The notes beneath the pieces are model-generated. The model ran no database searches and was not told where the DNA came from. It saw nothing but the letters and a program-made list of their open reading frames with translations. 64,000 nucleotides of DNA from Blastococcus sp. DSM 46786 (GTDB lineage Bacteria > Actinomycetota > Actinomycetes > Mycobacteriales > Geodermatophilaceae), in contig NZ_FOAO01000009.1 of NCBI RefSeq assembly GCF_900109665.1, positions 1 to 64,000 of the forward strand, written 5' to 3'. How positions within the stretch are numbered: position 1 is the first letter of the stretch; the number at the start of each line of letters is the position of its first letter. The position numbers and the translations under genes are program-made. Below are positions 47,153 to 54,699 of the stretch, one piece after another.

Positions 47153-47337
47153 TCCACCGGCCCGGCACACCCCCGCCCGGCTCCTCCCCCGAGGTTCACC
47201 CCACCCCGTACGGGTGACCTCCTCCCAGCCCGTCCTTCAAGCACCTCCCCCGGCGTGTCGATGGATGTGCGGAGAGCTCCCGGCCCCAGTGGTCCCAGGA
47301 GCCCCATCCGTCACGACGAGATCGCCCGGGGGACGCA

Positions 47338-49467
47338 GTGCCTGCATCGCGGACACCCGGGCGCGCGGCTGCTCCCCGCACCGCCTCCGCCACGTCGGGC
47401 ACTCCCGGCCGCACGCCGGCCGGACGGACCCCGACCGGCCGCACCCCCGCCGGGCGGACCCCGACCGGCCGCACACCGGCCGGACGCCCGCCCGAGAGCC
47501 GCGCCGGCGCAGCCGGTGCGAAGCGCTCACCGGCCCGACCGCCCCTGACCCCGGCGGAGGCCCGAGCACTGCGCGAGGCCCTGGCCCTGCGCCAGGCCGC
47601 TGCGGCCCGTCCCGGGATCACCCCCGAGCAGCTCGCCGCCGCCCGGGCGGCCGTCGCCGCCCGCACCGGCGGGTCCGGGAGCCGGCGTCCCTCCGGGTCG
47701 GCCTCCACCCGCGGCCGCCCGGCCGCCGGCCGGACCGCCGTCCGGCGGGCCACCGCCCCGTCGCGACGCAGCCGCAGCCGCGCCCCGCGGACCGGATCCC
47801 GCTGGTCGACGCGCCTCGGCGTCGTCGCGACCAGCGCCCTGCTCCTCCCCGCCGCGCTCGCGGTGCTGCTGCCCGCGGCGCAGGCTCCCGACGGCGGCGG
47901 TTCCGCCCTCGACCCGACCACCCTCGCCCTCACCGCGCGCAGTTCGTTGCTGGAGCAGGCCGACCTGTACCAGCAGCTGGCCGACGAGGCGGATCAGCGC
48001 CGCGCCCGGCTCGAGGAGGCGCAGGCCGCCGAGGACGCGGCCCGCGCGGAGCTCGCCGCCCGGCAGCGGACCGTCGGCGCCGGAGCGGCGCAGCTCTACC
48101 GGGCCGACGGGACCAGCCGGTACCCGGTGCTCGGTCTCGACCTCGACCAGCCGCGCAGCACCGCGACGTCCCTCACCCGACAGGCGCTGGCCGACCGGGC
48201 CGGGCGCGCGCTGGAGGGCGACGTGGTCCGCGCCGAGCGCACCGCCACCCGTCTGCAGGCAGCCGTCACCCGCGTCGCGGACGCCCGCGCCGCCCTGGCC
48301 GCGGCCGAGCAGCGCGCCGCCGAGGTCCTCGCCGCCATGCGCGACGAGGCGGGTGGCCTCCCCGCCGAGGTCACCGGCCGGCTCGCCGGCCTGGGCGCCC
48401 TCCCCGCGGCCGGCCCGCAGCAGCAGCGCAACGAGGCCGCGACGCGGCGCTGGCAGGAGCACCTCGGCCGGCTCGCCGCGGCCGGCATCGCGCCGCCGCC
48501 GGCGGCCGCGCTGGCCGATCCCGCCGCCTTCCCCGCGGGTCTGTCCCCGGCGCTGGACGCCGACGGCCGGCCCGTCCCGGGCGTGGCGTGGGCCGTGATC
48601 GGCAGCGAGCCCGTGACGGTGCCGGCGGCGGAGACCGTCGCGGCGGTGAGCAACGCCCTCTCCCAGCTCGGCAAACCCTTCGTGGCCGGGACCGCCGGTC
48701 CCGGGACCTATGGCTGCGGCGGCTTCACGGCGGCCTCCTGGTTGCTGGCCGGGTACGCGCTGCCCGGCGACCCCGGGGCCCAGTGGGCCTCCGGTGCGCC
48801 GGTCCCGGTGCGCGACGTGCAGATCGGCGACCTGGTCTTCGCCCCCGGTGGGCAGGACGTCGGCATCTACCTCGGCGCGGGGGAGGTCGTCGGCGCGTCC
48901 GCCGCCTCCTTCCAGGTGGCCGTCACCTCGACGCCGGCCGGGTCCTCCGCGGTGCGGGTCACCCTGCCGCGCCCGGCCGGGCCGAACCCCGCGCTGCCCG
49001 CCGGCGGCGGGACCGGCGCGTGCGGTGCCCCGCTGCCGGAGCCGGGCCCGGTGGACCCGCAGTGGGGCGGCTGGTCCAACGGCCGGATCCCCGCCGAGGC
49101 GCTGTGCCGACTGGGCGTGGGCAGGCACGCGCTGCGGTGCGATGCGGCCGCCGCGTACGCGCAGCTGGATGCGGCCTACACGGCGGAGTTCGGCACGCCG
49201 CTGCGCATCACCGACTCCTACCGCTCCTTCGGCGCGCAGGTGGCGGTCGCCGTCGCCAAGCCGGCCCTGGCCGCCGTGCCAGGCACCTCCAACCACGGGT
49301 GGGCCCTGGCGATCGACCTCGGCGGCGGCGTCCACGTGGCCCGCACCCCCCAGTGGAACTGGATGACGGCCAACGCCGCCCGCTTCGGCTGGGTGCAGCC
49401 CGACTGGGCGCGGCCCGGCGGCGAGAAGCCCGAGCCCTGGCACTGGGAGTTCGGCCACATCTCCTGA
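47338..49467 (+). CDS. Cell-wall hydrolase: NlpC/P60-like plus VanY carboxypeptidase
   Basis: The 709-residue protein has a Pro/Thr/Gly/Arg repeat N-terminus with several TPAGR/TPTGR units, one membrane helix or signal anchor (VVATSALLLPAALAVLLPAA, about 160-180) and a coiled coil (about 200-330). An NlpC/P60 domain follows (Cys in GTYGCGGFTAASWL), then a C-terminal VanY-type D,D-carboxypeptidase with zinc ligands in GTSNHGWALAIDLGG and EPWHWEFGH. In the NlpC/P60 part the usual catalytic His (HVGIYLG) is replaced by Asp (DVGIYLG), so that domain may be inactive. GTG at 47338. Confidence 0.88.
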   Translation: MPASRTPGRAAAPRTASATSGTPGRTPAGRTPTGRTPAGRTPTGRTPAGRPPESRAGAAGAKRSPARPPLTPAEARALREALALRQAAAARPGITPEQLAAARAAVAARTGGSGSRRPSGSASTRGRPAAGRTAVRRATAPSRRSRSRAPRTGSRWSTRLGVVATSALLLPAALAVLLPAAQAPDGGGSALDPTTLALTARSSLLEQADLYQQLADEADQRRARLEEAQAAEDAARAELAARQRTVGAGAAQLYRADGTSRYPVLGLDLDQPRSTATSLTRQALADRAGRALEGDVVRAERTATRLQAAVTRVADARAALAAAEQRAAEVLAAMRDEAGGLPAEVTGRLAGLGALPAAGPQQQRNEAATRRWQEHLGRLAAAGIAPPPAAALADPAAFPAGLSPALDADGRPVPGVAWAVIGSEPVTVPAAETVAAVSNALSQLGKPFVAGTAGPGTYGCGGFTAASWLLAGYALPGDPGAQWASGAPVPVRDVQIGDLVFAPGGQDVGIYLGAGEVVGASAASFQVAVTSTPAGSSAVRVTLPRPAGPNPALPAGGGTGACGAPLPEPGPVDPQWGGWSNGRIPAEALCRLGVGRHALRCDAAAAYAQLDAAYTAEFGTPLRITDSYRSFGAQVAVAVAKPALAAVPGTSNHGWALAIDLGGGVHVARTPQWNWMTANAARFGWVQPDWARPGGEKPEPWHWEFGHIS

Positions 49468-49489
49468 GCGGCCCGCAGCGAGCCGGCGC

Positions 49490-50260
49490 TCAGAGCCAGG
49501 GCAGGTCGACGACGGAGCGCCAGGGCAGCGTCACGCTTGCCTCGCTCGTCTGACCCGCGAGCCGTCGCGCGACCCCGGGGTCCGCGCACGCCACCGGGCG
49601 GTGCGGTGTCACGACCACGTGCATGTCCGGCAGCGCCAGGCCCGTGGTGGCGATCCGCTGGAGCATCAGCTCGGGAGCAACCAGGGCCGCCGAGGCCAGC
49701 ACCGGGACCGCGCGGTGCGAGAAGAGCGCCAGCGGCCCCTCCACCCGCACCTGCAGCGGCACCTCGTGCGCCCGGCCGGTCGACGCCGAGCGCACCCGGT
49801 GCAGCTCGGCCGCGCGCGCCGCCGGCGAGGGCACCCAGGCCACCGCGAGATCACCGCGGACCACGACGACGGTCCAGCCCACCGCGGTCTCCGACCGGTC
49901 CACCCAGTCCAGGACGGCGATCCCCGATGCGGCGGCGGCCGCGTCGGTCACCGGGCGTCGCTCGACCCAGCTGCGCAGGGCGGCGGTGATGCCGGCGGCC
50001 GTGCCCGGGACTCCCGCCCGGCTCATGTCGTCGGCGAGGTCGGTCAGCGCCACGCGCTGCACCCGCTCGTCCTCCTCGACGTGCAGCACCGTCCCCGCGC
50101 CCGGACGCCGGACCAGGCCCAGGTGCAGCCGGGCCGACGCCAGCCGCGGCAGCAACTGCACGGCCACGTCGTGCAGGTCGGCGACGTCCACGGGGGCGGC
50201 GCGGAACCGCTGCAGCAGCCCCCGGGGCGCGATGGTGGTGCCGAAGGGGCCAGGGCTCAC
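49490..50260 (-). CDS. Hypothetical protein, second gene of an unrecognised pair
   Basis: The 256-residue protein is not recognised. It starts SPGPFGTTIAPRGLLQRFRAAP and is mostly alternating short strands and helices, with VGWTVVVVRGDLAVAWVPSPAARAAEL in the middle and a C-terminal VVTPHRPVACADPGVARRLAG. No signal peptide or membrane helix is seen. The GTG start at 50260 overlaps the stop of the upstream gene by four bases. An in-frame extension upstream to 50611 is only a shadow of that gene. Confidence 0.6.
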   Translation of the reverse strand: MSPGPFGTTIAPRGLLQRFRAAPVDVADLHDVAVQLLPRLASARLHLGLVRRPGAGTVLHVEEDERVQRVALTDLADDMSRAGVPGTAAGITAALRSWVERRPVTDAAAAASGIAVLDWVDRSETAVGWTVVVVRGDLAVAWVPSPAARAAELHRVRSASTGRAHEVPLQVRVEGPLALFSHRAVPVLASAALVAPELMLQRIATTGLALPDMHVVVTPHRPVACADPGVARRLAGQTSEASVTLPWRSVVDLPWL

Positions 50261-50643
50261 GAGCGGCCCCCGGTCGCGAGGAGCCCGCGCAGCCGGGCGG
50301 GCAGCGCGGGGAGGCCCAGCACCGCGGCGAGCTCGGCCGGGCTGAGCCGGACGGGCAGGACGTCCTCGTCCCAGCCCGTGGCCAGGCGCACCCGGGCGGT
50401 GGAGGCCGGCCACACCGCCTCGCGAGCGGCGGCCACGTGCAGCTCGGTGAGCACGTCCTGCAGGTGGATCGTGGCCACCGGGTGCACCGAGCTGCCGGCG
50501 AGGGCGGTGCGCACCGAGGCGGCCAGCAGCTCGCGGGCGGTGGCGTCCAGCCAGTGCGGGACGAGCGTCGGCGAGCCGGCGTCGCCGGCGGGCAGCGCGC
50601 TCACCGGGCACCGCCCCGGTACCGCGCCCCGGTCCGCGCCCAC
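50257..50643 (-). CDS. Hypothetical protein, first gene of an unrecognised pair
   Basis: The protein of up to 128 residues has helical segments (PHWLDATARELLAASVRTAL, IHLQDVLTELHVAAAREAVW) and a C-terminal LSPAELAAVLGLPALPARLRGLL. Both it and its partner end in leucine-rich helices, and the four-base overlap suggests they form a complex (inference). GTG at 50643 or GTG at 50604 could be the start; neither has a strong ribosome site. No family is recognised. Confidence 0.55.
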   Translation of the reverse strand: MGADRGAVPGRCPVSALPAGDAGSPTLVPHWLDATARELLAASVRTALAGSSVHPVATIHLQDVLTELHVAAAREAVWPASTARVRLATGWDEDVLPVRLSPAELAAVLGLPALPARLRGLLATGGRS

Positions 50644-50890
50644 GGCCGGCAGGCCGGGCGGCAGGTCCTCGGGCGGGGTGTCACGTCGTGGATATCGGCA
50701 GGTTCAGGCCTCGTTCGACCCTGTGACAGGCCCTTTTCCGTATCGGATCTCCGGGGGGTCCGTCCCGTCCCGCGCGTCACCGCCGGCGGTCCGGGCGACC
50801 TGCCGCAACGCCGAGATCCCGCGCCCGCACGGAGGTGTGCGGGAGCGCGGGATCCACCGGCCTCGTCCAGAGGCTCACCCCGAGCATGGC
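50644..50890. other. Gene-free stretch upstream of the repeat block
   Basis: Bases 50644-50890, together with the repeats at 50891-51093, make a 450-base interval without a convincing gene. This part probably holds the promoter of the 50643 gene; AT-richer patches (TCGTGGATATCGG and TTTTCCGTATCGG, 50688-50747) are unusual for the window. Open frames across it have atypical composition and no ribosome site. Confidence 0.5.
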
Positions 50891-51093
50891 GACGTGCTGG
50901 AACGGCCTCCCTGCAGGTGCCCGCGCCGAGCAGGCGACGTGCTGGAACGGCCCCCTTCAGGGACCGCGCCGAGCAGGCGACGTGCTGGAACGGCTCCCTG
51001 CAGGGGCCCGCGCCGAGCGGGTGACGTACTGGAACGGCCCCCTTCAGGGACCCGCTGCGAGCGTGCGAGCGGTGGGCAGAAGGGGGTCCTTCT
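50891..51093. repeat. Tandem 44-bp repeat array ending in a dispersed inverted-repeat element
   Basis: Four tandem units start at 50891, 50936, 50979 and 51023 (45, 43, 44 and about 44 bases). Each opens GACGTGCTGGAACGGC (fourth: GACGTACTGG) and closes near CGCGCCGAGC. Each centre has a CCCTGCAGG/CCCTTCAGGG palindrome. The last unit runs into AAGGGGGTCCTTCTTC just before the sigma-like gene stop. Unit four plus this tail matches the minus strand of the element at 28611-28676. It may serve as a terminator between the two minus-strand units. Confidence 0.75.
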
Positions 51094-52197
51094 TCAGTCG
51101 GCGAGCTCGGCCAGCCGGTCCTTCAGCGCCTTCTCGACGCGGTCGGCGTAGACGTTCATGTTCCGGACCGAGGTGCCGAGGTCCGTCGAGAGCTGCGTCT
51201 TGGTCCGCCCGCCCCACGTCGTCAGGTACCAGGTCGCCCAGCCGAGGACGTTGGGCTGACCGGCCCGCTGGTCGCGACGCGCCTCCGGGTCCGGCGCGCA
51301 CGCGGCGGTCAAGGCGTGCGAGAGCAGCGTCTGCTCGGCCTCGCCCATGATCTCGTCGGGCGCCTCGGAGGAGTCCGGCAGCAGGATCTCGGTGGCCTCG
51401 GGGGCGCCGTCCAGCGACTGGAGGTTGCGCAGCCCGTTGAGCGTGGCCACCGTCTGGGAGTTGCGGCGTAGGGTGGCGACGCTCTGGCCCATGTAGGCGG
51501 CCAGCTCCTTCTCGCTGGGCCGCCGCTGGTGCTCGGCCATGAAGGCGGCGATCGCCTTCTGCTGCTTGTGCTCGGTGTCGGCGGCGGTCCGCCCGTGCGC
51601 GTTGCGCCCGAGGTCGTGCACCCACTTGGACAGCTGGGTGGCGAGGAAGGCCCCGAAGGGGACCGACTTGGTCTCGTCGTACTGGGCGACGGCCTTGAGG
51701 ATCCACTCGAAGACCTGCTGCCCCAGGTCGTCGGGGTCGGGCAGGTGCAGGCGGATCGTGCTCATGTTCCGCTGCAGGCGCTTGAGGCTGACCGGCCCGT
51801 AGTGGCGGCACAGGTCGTCGAGGAAGGCCGGCGGCAGGTCCCGCGGGGCGCGCCGGCGGACGCCGGTCTCCGCGCGCAGCCCGATGGTCGTGGTCCCCCG
51901 GCCGGCGCACCAGGCCTTCACCCAGTCGGCCAGCACGGCGGCCGAGCCGCAGGCCCCGTCCACGCGGTAGAGGCCGTCCCCCTGGTCGTAGGTGACCGTC
52001 ACGCCGTCGGGCAGGGCCTGGCGGAACTCGTCGAGCGGCAGTTCGTGGTCCACGCGGAAGTGCACCCGGTCGCGCGGGGTGATGGGCGCCAGCGCCCACC
52101 CGTCGGCCTCGGGGATGCCCCCGAAGACCAGGGGCTGGCGGGCACGGGCCCGGTCGTCGGCGGAGGTGGAGCTGGGGACGGGGATGCGGTCGGGCAT
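51094..52197 (-). CDS. Sigma-70-like protein with a novel N-terminal domain
   Basis: The protein (367 residues) begins with about 130 residues of unknown type. A region-2-like segment follows (QVFEWILKAVAQYDETKSVP, FGAFLATQLSKWVHDLGR), then a region-3-like helix pair (RRPSEKELAAYMGQSVATLRR), an acidic linker (LLPDSSEAPDEIMGEAEQ), and a C-terminal segment (TKTQLSTDLGTSVRNMNVYADRV) that could be a divergent region 4 helix-turn-helix. The likeness is to FliA/WhiG-type sigma factors but the key -10-recognition residues are uncertain. It may be a sigma factor or sigma mimic. ATG at 52197, 71 bases after the next gene upstream. Confidence 0.7.
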   Translation of the reverse strand: MPDRIPVPSSTSADDRARARQPLVFGGIPEADGWALAPITPRDRVHFRVDHELPLDEFRQALPDGVTVTYDQGDGLYRVDGACGSAAVLADWVKAWCAGRGTTTIGLRAETGVRRRAPRDLPPAFLDDLCRHYGPVSLKRLQRNMSTIRLHLPDPDDLGQQVFEWILKAVAQYDETKSVPFGAFLATQLSKWVHDLGRNAHGRTAADTEHKQQKAIAAFMAEHQRRPSEKELAAYMGQSVATLRRNSQTVATLNGLRNLQSLDGAPEATEILLPDSSEAPDEIMGEAEQTLLSHALTAACAPDPEARRDQRAGQPNVLGWATWYLTTWGGRTKTQLSTDLGTSVRNMNVYADRVEKALKDRLAELAD

Positions 52198-52268
52198 CGG
52201 TACTCCTGGGCACTACGGGGAAGAAGGGGTGCCGGGGCGGCAGGCACTCCGCACTGCACGGGAGGCCG

Positions 52269-52775
52269 TCAGGCCGGGATGCGCTCCCCCGGACCGGGGC
52301 GGCGCGGCGAGGGGACGAGCGGGACCGGCACCGAGGCCTCGGGCAGCGCCTCGAGCACCTCCACCGGCAAGCCGTCGGCGCGTGCGGCACCGGCGGCGGC
52401 GTGCTCCAGCAGAGCGGTGGCGGCGGCGCGCTCGGCGCTGCTCGGCTCGGCCGTGTAGACCGGCATGTGGTCGTACAGCGAGGTGAAGAGCGCCGACACG
52501 AAGGCGTACGCCGCCTGCGCCTGCGGGGAGAACCGGGCCACGGCGGCACGGGGGCCGAGGTCCACGCCGACGGTCACCCGGACGACGCGGTCGTCCTTGC
52601 TCAGGCCGGTGACGGCGACGACGACGTCCTCGTGCTCGGCGGCCAGCGCCGCGAGCGCCGCGAGGCACTTGCGGGTGGCGCCCCGGCGAGGTCGCAGCTG
52701 CACGTGGACCACCACGGACTCCTGGTCGCCGGTCTGGTCCCCCGCCACCGAAGCGGTGAATGCGTTACGTGCCAT
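52269..52775 (-). CDS. Hypothetical protein upstream of the sigma-like gene
   Basis: The 168-residue protein is not recognised. Residues 18-75 look like a small alpha/beta domain (ESVVVHVQLRPRRGATRKCLAAL, DVVVAVTGLSKDDRVVRVTVGVDL). A helical part follows (QAQAAYAFVSALFTSLYDHMP) and the tail is Pro-rich. The ATG at 52775 has GGGGG upstream. Its position between csrA and the sigma-like gene suggests a regulatory role (inference only). Confidence 0.6.
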   Translation of the reverse strand: MARNAFTASVAGDQTGDQESVVVHVQLRPRRGATRKCLAALAALAAEHEDVVVAVTGLSKDDRVVRVTVGVDLGPRAAVARFSPQAQAAYAFVSALFTSLYDHMPVYTAEPSSAERAAATALLEHAAAGAARADGLPVEVLEALPEASVPVPLVPSPRRPGPGERIPA

Positions 52776-52980
52776 CTTGATCGCCCCCTGTCACTTGCGT
52801 GAGGAGGAATCTGCCGCATGCACGCTCCGGACGCGGCACACAACTCGCTGTGTCCAGCGCAGTTGTGACGGGGAAGCTTCGGCAATAGTTGCCTGTGTCG
52901 GAGTCCGATCAGCCGGTCGCCACGTCAGATTGGCACGGTCTGCCGAGGTCGACCCCCCGGCGACCGTGCACATCTGCCGC

Positions 52981-53280
52981 TCAGCGGGACGTGCTGCCCT
53001 CCACCGCGGTCGCTCCGGCCGGCGCGGCCTCGGTCCCTGCGTCGTCCGGCGCCGCGGTGGGCGCGAACGCCGCCAGGGCGCCGAGCGTGTCGGCGGTGAC
53101 CTGGGCGGCCAGCAGGTTGGCCTCGGCGATCTGCCGGTAGACCTCCTCGCGGTGGATCGCGATCTCGCGAGGCGCCTTGAAGCCCAGGCGGACGGTGCCG
53201 CCCCGGACCTCGACGACGTGGACCTCGATGTCGTCGCCGATGCGGATCGTCTCGCCGACGCTGCGGGTGAGTGTGAGCAC
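52981..53280 (-). CDS. csrA: Carbon storage/translational regulator CsrA
   Basis: CsrA is a dimeric RNA-binding protein that recognises GGA in hairpin loops and blocks translation. The core LTLTRSVGETIRIGDDIEVHVVEVRGGTVRLGFKAP and REIAIHREEVYRQI elements are intact, including the RNA-binding first strand and the late Arg. About 35 extra Ala/Thr/Pro-rich residues follow the usual end. Next to fliW, it should control flagellin synthesis as in Bacillus subtilis. GTG at 53280 is preceded by GGAGGGG. It follows fliW by 92 bases. Confidence 0.95.
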   Translation of the reverse strand: MLTLTRSVGETIRIGDDIEVHVVEVRGGTVRLGFKAPREIAIHREEVYRQIAEANLLAAQVTADTLGALAAFAPTAAPDDAGTEAAPAGATAVEGSTSR

Positions 53281-53372
53281 GAGTACCCCTCCATGGGTGT
53301 GTGTGGTGGCCGTCCGTGGCGTCGCCCGCCGGGGCGGGCGTCGAAGCCGCGTCCCGACGCGGCGCAGTGAGG

Positions 53373-53816
53373 TTATCGGCGCAGGCGCCGCCGAAGGGGA
53401 AGGGAGCCGTCGTCCAGGACGACCTGCCGGGCGCGGGAGGTCGCGGGGGCGACGACCACCGGGGCCCGCAGGTTGGCCGTCGCCTCGGCCACGTCGCCGT
53501 CGGGCACGGTGACCAGGCAGAACACCCGCGCCTCGGCCGGATCGGCGAGCCCGAGCTCCACCCGCACGGCGGCGGGCAGGACGGGGGCGTACCCCGGGAA
53601 GAACTCCCGCGCCGGCACGGCGAGGAACCGGGGCCCGTCGGGGGCGACCGCCTGGAGCCAGAAGAGCAGCCCGGCGCTGTCCCCGGGGACCAGGACGTAG
53701 TCCCGGTGCCGCGGGAAACCCGGCAGCGGCTCGGCGAACGACAGCACCTGGACCGGGGGCGGAGCCGGTGCCGTCGTCGAGGCCGCCGCGGGGTGATCGG
53801 CGAGGGCGGTCGTCAA
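53373..53816 (-). CDS. fliW: Flagellar assembly factor FliW
   Basis: FliW binds either free flagellin or CsrA; when flagellin leaves through export, FliW sequesters CsrA. The 147 residues include the family features LSFAEPLPGFPRHRDYVLVP, LLFWLQAVAPDGPRFLAV, ARVFCLVTVPDGDVAEATANLRAPVVV and RQVVLDDGSLPLR. The start reads TTG at 53816, overlapping the flgL stop by four bases; the first 20 residues are Ala/Pro-rich, so a later start cannot be excluded. Its neighbours flgL and csrA support the identification. Confidence 0.93.
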   Translation of the reverse strand: MTTALADHPAAASTTAPAPPPVQVLSFAEPLPGFPRHRDYVLVPGDSAGLLFWLQAVAPDGPRFLAVPAREFFPGYAPVLPAAVRVELGLADPAEARVFCLVTVPDGDVAEATANLRAPVVVAPATSRARQVVLDDGSLPLRRRLRR

Positions 53817-54694
53817 CGCAGGTAGTCCATCAGCGTCGGGGAGATGGCCTTCGCTGTCGCCTGCAGCGCGGCCTGGTAACCGACCTGCTGCATCTGCAGC
53901 CGCATGATCGTGTTGGGCAGGTCCACGTTCTCGATCTCGCCGAGCTGGGCCTCCAGCGTCAGCGCCAGATCGCTGTTGATCTGCTGCTCGCGCTCGACGC
54001 GGGCCGCGCGGGCGCCCACGTCGGCGAGCCCGCCGAGCATCCGCTTCATCGCCGCGTCCAGGTCCACCAGCCCCTGGTCGAGGGCGGCGGGGTCGTTGAC
54101 GAGGTCGTCGGCGATCCGTGCCACCACGGCGAAGAGGTCGTCCCCGGGGGGTCCGAAGGCCTCCGGTCCGGTGAGGTCCACCCGGACCTCCTCGGTGAAG
54201 GCGACCCGGCGCATGACGTCGGCCCCGCCCATGCCGGTGAAGGCGCCGGTGTCGCTGTAGGCGTTGGCGCCCGTGGTTACCCCGCCGAAGACGGGCCGGC
54301 CCTGAATCGTCGTGTTCGCCAGGCCCAGGAGGCTCTCCCGCAGCGACTCGACCTCCGTCGCCAGCGCCCGCCGGCTGGCCTCGGACGAGCTGCCGGTGCT
54401 GGCACCCTGCACGGTGAGGTCGCGGACCCGCCGGGTGACGTCGAGCATGTTCTGCAGCGTGGAGTCGGTGATCGACAGCCAGCTGTCGGCGTCGGCGATG
54501 TTGCGGCCGAACTGCTCGACGGCGGCCTGCTCCGACCGGATCTGCATCGCCTTGTTCGTGCCGGTCGGCGAGTCGGACGGGGCGTTGAGGAGCCTGCCCG
54601 AGGTGAGCTGCTGCTGCAGCTTGCCGAACGAGTCGAGGCCACGGTTCAGACCCTGCAGGCTGGTGAGGGCGACGGCTCTCTGCGTGATGCGCAC
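53813..54694 (-). CDS. flgL: Flagellar hook-associated protein 3 (FlgL)
   Basis: This is the junction protein between hook-cap protein FlgK and the filament. The 293 residues share flagellin-like helical ends: the N-terminal RITQRAVALTSLQGLNRGLDSFGKLQQQLTSGRLLNAPSDSPTG pattern and the C-terminal RVEREQQINSDLALTLEAQLGEIENVDLPNTIMRLQ with YQAALQATAKAISPTLMDYL. The middle (GRPVFGGVTTGANAY) is short. GTG at 54694, five bases after the flgK stop; same operon as flgK, fliW and csrA. Confidence 0.95.
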   Translation of the reverse strand: MRITQRAVALTSLQGLNRGLDSFGKLQQQLTSGRLLNAPSDSPTGTNKAMQIRSEQAAVEQFGRNIADADSWLSITDSTLQNMLDVTRRVRDLTVQGASTGSSSEASRRALATEVESLRESLLGLANTTIQGRPVFGGVTTGANAYSDTGAFTGMGGADVMRRVAFTEEVRVDLTGPEAFGPPGDDLFAVVARIADDLVNDPAALDQGLVDLDAAMKRMLGGLADVGARAARVEREQQINSDLALTLEAQLGEIENVDLPNTIMRLQMQQVGYQAALQATAKAISPTLMDYLR

Positions 54695-54699
54695 TCAGA

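Noticed and set aside
50891-51066. CRISPR array at the tandem repeats
   Set aside because: Units are contiguous with no unique spacers and vary in length by one or two bases. There are no cas genes nearby.
53373-53380. GCCGATAA on the minus strand upstream of csrA as a FliA promoter
   Set aside because: It matches the classical downstream box exactly but overlaps the FliW stop codon, and the expected TCA box 16 bases upstream reads TCCC. Kept only as a remote possibility.
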